Of a stretch of 64,000 bases of DNA, positions 62,166-64,000 are shown piece by piece (the stretch's first letter is position 1; each line of letters starts with the position of its first letter). The DNA is from an uncultured Flavobacteriaceae bacterium (GTDB taxonomy: Bacteria; Bacteroidota; Bacteroidia; Flavobacteriales; Flavobacteriaceae): positions 124,001 through 188,000 of the forward strand of contig CALHGE010000031.1 in assembly GCA_938029725.1 (NCBI GenBank). The letters run 5' to 3'. The notes below the pieces were generated by a model. It was given only the letters and a program-made list of their open reading frames with translations, did no database searches and was not told where the DNA came from. The position numbers and the translations under genes are program-made.

Positions 62166-62420
62166 ATGACGAAAGAAGAACGGTATCAAATATTACACAA
62201 CATTATAAAAATATACCTTCCTGAAGATGTGGCTTCGGAAGACATATCTGAAGAGAGCCACTTTATCAATGAATTGAATATCAATTCTGCTAACCTAGTA
62301 GACATCGTACTTGATGTTGAAGATGCTTTTGACATCCGTCTTGAAAATGAGGATATGGACCAAATGCAAACCGTGAAAGATGCGCTTCAAATTATAGATA
62401 CGAAGCTTTCGAAGGACTAA
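62166..62420 (+). CDS. Acyl carrier protein of the type III PKS cluster
   Basis: An 84-residue acidic helical protein. The phosphopantetheine serine is Ser41 in 'LNINSANLVDIVLDVED', where the usual DSL is NSA, followed by the typical helix II. Its position after the KS suggests it carries the growing acyl chain that primes the type III PKS. Confidence 0.9.
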   Translation: MTKEERYQILHNIIKIYLPEDVASEDISEESHFINELNINSANLVDIVLDVEDAFDIRLENEDMDQMQTVKDALQIIDTKLSKD

Positions 62421-62485
62421 TTAAAAAGTAGAAGTGGGGAAGTTAGCTTTAAGCACTTTAATATTTCAACAATCTAATCTAGCTA

Positions 62486-62914
62486 ATGACTGAATTTATA
62501 GAATGGGCGAAGTCCAAATTAAAGGTCGATAAACGCCTTATTGCAATTTACTGTATCGTATATTTTTTATGGGGTATGTTAATGGACTGGTTTGGTGCGC
62601 AAATTGAAATTGCTAGATTCACCTATTGGTGGCAAGTGATTACCTGCTATATTTTATATATGGTACCGGTTTCACTTTTACTAAGAGACCTTCCTTTTCA
62701 TAGACAATATGCCTACGGATTGGTTGCTATGTGTCTTTTGGAGTTTGGAGGTTATGCTTTTGAAACTTCCTATGCTTATCCGAATAACTTGTTAGACCAA
62801 TTTTTTAACGAGCGCAATTTTGCTTTGGGAATGGCGCTGTTTTTTGCTTTGTACTTTCCTATCGGGAATTGGGCTGTGCAAAAGATATACGATTCTATTT
62901 TTGGAAAAAAATAG
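62486..62914 (+). CDS. Small integral membrane protein next to the type III PKS cluster
   Basis: 142 residues with four hydrophobic helices (about 19-37, 46-67, 77-91, 109-128). Sequence marks such as 'FLWGMLMDWFGAQIEI' and 'LEFGGYAFETSYAYPNNLLDQFF' (in parts) do not call up a family I can name. It is 65 bases after the ACP gene in the same direction. It may belong to the operon, in product transport or membrane placement, or be independent. Confidence 0.7.
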   Translation: MTEFIEWAKSKLKVDKRLIAIYCIVYFLWGMLMDWFGAQIEIARFTYWWQVITCYILYMVPVSLLLRDLPFHRQYAYGLVAMCLLEFGGYAFETSYAYPNNLLDQFFNERNFALGMALFFALYFPIGNWAVQKIYDSIFGKK

Positions 62915-63015
62915 CCGTTCTATATCCAAAGCCTAAAAGGATATTGAACAAAGTATAAAAGAAGCAGCAAACCTGTACGCCGCTTTCGTGGTGCTAGCGA
63001 TCAGCGGAGGTAGGT

Positions 63016-63966
63016 TTATTCTTTAAGCTCCGATTTCTCTGGAATGGTCAATGAAGTAAGCACACCGCCCACAAGTGCCATTGAAATAACGGTTAATGAA
63101 ACCCATTCTGGCAGATGAATGTAATGTGATAAGAGCATTTTTAATCCCACAAATGCTAAAATTACCACCAAACTATAATTGATATATCTGAATTTTTCTA
63201 GCATTCTAGAAATCAAGAAGTACATTGAACGCAAGCCCATTATTGCTAAGATATTCGAACTAAAAACAATAAAAGGATCTGCCGTAATAGCTAGTATAGC
63301 TGGAATACTATCTAAAGCGAAAAGAATATCGGTAAGTTCGATAACGATAAGGGCTACAAACAAAGGCGTAGCAGCCTTGATTCCCATACGCTTAACAAAG
63401 AAGTTTTCTCCTTGAATATTTCCTGTAATTGGATATATTTTCTTAATCTGTCTAAATACGAATGATTTTTTAGGATTAAATTCCTCTTCTTCTCCTTGCA
63501 GCATTTTGAAAGCGGTGTACAGTAGAAATACACCAAAGACATAAATAATCCATTCGAAACGCGTAATCAAGGCAACACCAAAGAAAATCATGCTAGCCCG
63601 AAATACAAGGGCACCAACAATACCCCAGAACAAAACGCGATGCTGATACATCGCTGGAATCTTAAATGCAGCAAAAATGACCGCAATAACAAATACATTA
63701 TCTACACTTAAAGATAATTCAATGAGATACCCTGTGATGTATTTGAGAACGGCATTATTAGGAGTGAGCCCCGTGGGGTTATGAACCATTCCGTTACTAA
63801 ATAACCAATAAATGACAGCACTAAAACTCAGCGCGATAGTTACCCATATCGCTGTCCATATACTGGCTTCCTTTGTTTTTATGACATGGTTTTCCTTATT
63901 GAATACTCCTAAGTCGATTGCTAAGAAGATTAATATAAAGGCAATAAAGACAATCCAAACCCACAT
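63016..63966 (-). CDS. TerC/Alx-family membrane protein
   Basis: 316 residues with about nine hydrophobic segments. The family motifs are 'LSVDNVFVIAVIFAAFKIP' and 'ELTDILFALDSIPAILAIT', with membrane-buried acidic residues, and 'NILAIMGLRSMYFLI'. TerC/Alx proteins export or handle Mn2+ and help metalate secreted proteins. An exact -7 element is upstream. It is convergent with the PKS-adjacent membrane gene. Confidence 0.93.
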   Translation of the reverse strand: MWVWIVFIAFILIFLAIDLGVFNKENHVIKTKEASIWTAIWVTIALSFSAVIYWLFSNGMVHNPTGLTPNNAVLKYITGYLIELSLSVDNVFVIAVIFAAFKIPAMYQHRVLFWGIVGALVFRASMIFFGVALITRFEWIIYVFGVFLLYTAFKMLQGEEEEFNPKKSFVFRQIKKIYPITGNIQGENFFVKRMGIKAATPLFVALIVIELTDILFALDSIPAILAITADPFIVFSSNILAIMGLRSMYFLISRMLEKFRYINYSLVVILAFVGLKMLLSHYIHLPEWVSLTVISMALVGGVLTSLTIPEKSELKE

Positions 63967-63985
63967 AGATGCGATTTTAAGAGCG

Positions 63986-63993
63986 CAAATGTA
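63986..63993 (-). promoter_or_regulatory. -7 element of the TerC-family gene
   Basis: TACATTTG on the minus strand is an exact TAnnTTTG match, 19 bases before the ATG at 63966. Confidence 0.5.
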
Positions 63994-64000
63994 CCCATCA

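Noticed and set aside
57356-62420. Assignment of the cluster as flexirubin/dialkylresorcinol or aryl polyene
   Set aside because: Those pathways have other marker genes (DarA/DarB type, several KS, ketoreductase, ammonia lyase, acyltransferases) that are absent, and they do not use a type III PKS.
62969-63017. An imperfect hairpin (AAACCT / AGGTTT with inner CCGCT / AGCGG) near the TerC gene stop
   Set aside because: It has large internal loops, no T-run, and overlaps the stop codon; too weak to call a terminator.
1-64000. CRISPR arrays, insertion sequences, prophage, integrons
   Set aside because: No repeat arrays, transposase, integrase or phage genes were found on reading both strands.

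Overview
The window comes from a marine-type flavobacterium (Bacteroidota, most likely Flavobacteriaceae). The evidence is an AT-rich genome, at least ten exact TAnnTTTG promoter elements just upstream of starts, many short lipoprotein signals, T9SS-style BNR secreted proteins, DUF4369/TlpA and DUF6340 lipoproteins, SusC-like plug sequence, fused alpha/beta 2-oxoacid dehydrogenase E1 proteins and a MutS2 without a Smr domain. Most of the window is ordinary chromosomal backbone. I see no insertion sequence, prophage, CRISPR array, rRNA or tRNA.

Layout. 1-8 kb: the 5' part of a giant secreted BNR-propeller protein, a YciO/Sua5-type protein, an OmpA lipoprotein, a GT2 glycosyltransferase, a small HsdR-N-like nuclease-fold protein, holA and DoxX. 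8-19.5 kb: a leftward block with a kinase/phospho-lyase fusion, a fused E1 dehydrogenase with an altered ThDP motif, an M1-peptidase-like protein fused to an outer-membrane barrel, a LOG-family protein and uvrA. 19.5-21 kb: about 730 bases with no intact gene (decayed DNA), then an apparently eroded TIGR03915 DNA-metabolism gene, divergent from a LexA/CI-like S24 repressor whose promoter carries three tandem operator-like palindromes. 22-34 kb: a GluR0-like ligand-gated potassium channel, gamma-glutamyltransferase, an ACP-phosphodiesterase homologue, glmM, an LpxL-like acyltransferase divergent from a rhomboid protease, and several lipoproteins. 34-44.7 kb: a GlcD-type FAD/Fe-S dehydrogenase, aroC, a dicarboxylate symporter, a lipase-like hydrolase, an unusual DUF4139 protein with a SusC-type CarboxypepD_reg and TonB plug inserted in it, an MscS channel and a DCC-family protein. 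44.9-56 kb: mutS2, a DUF6340 lipoprotein, ung, a lone response regulator, a leaderless binding protein, a nucleoside phosphorylase, DUF1835, YciH, a 2OG-Fe(II) oxygenase and a second fused E1. 56-57.3 kb: a lipocalin-like lipoprotein and an OmpA protein.

57.3-62.9 kb is the most striking region: a rightward operon of FAD oxidoreductase, SAM methyltransferase, type III polyketide synthase, hot-dog dehydratase, divergent ketosynthase, acyl carrier protein and a small membrane protein. The set suggests a dedicated acyl-ACP supply feeding a type III PKS, whose aromatic or pyrone product is then methylated and oxidised: a phenolic lipid or alkylpyrone-like pathway. An 18-bp perfect palindrome and a terminator hairpin lie directly upstream. 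The window closes with a TerC-family membrane protein.

Several starts were moved from far-upstream TTG or GTG codons to internal ATG (or GTG) codons, because exact promoter elements or signal peptides fit the shorter versions. All functional statements rest on motif recognition in the sequence; no database search was possible.
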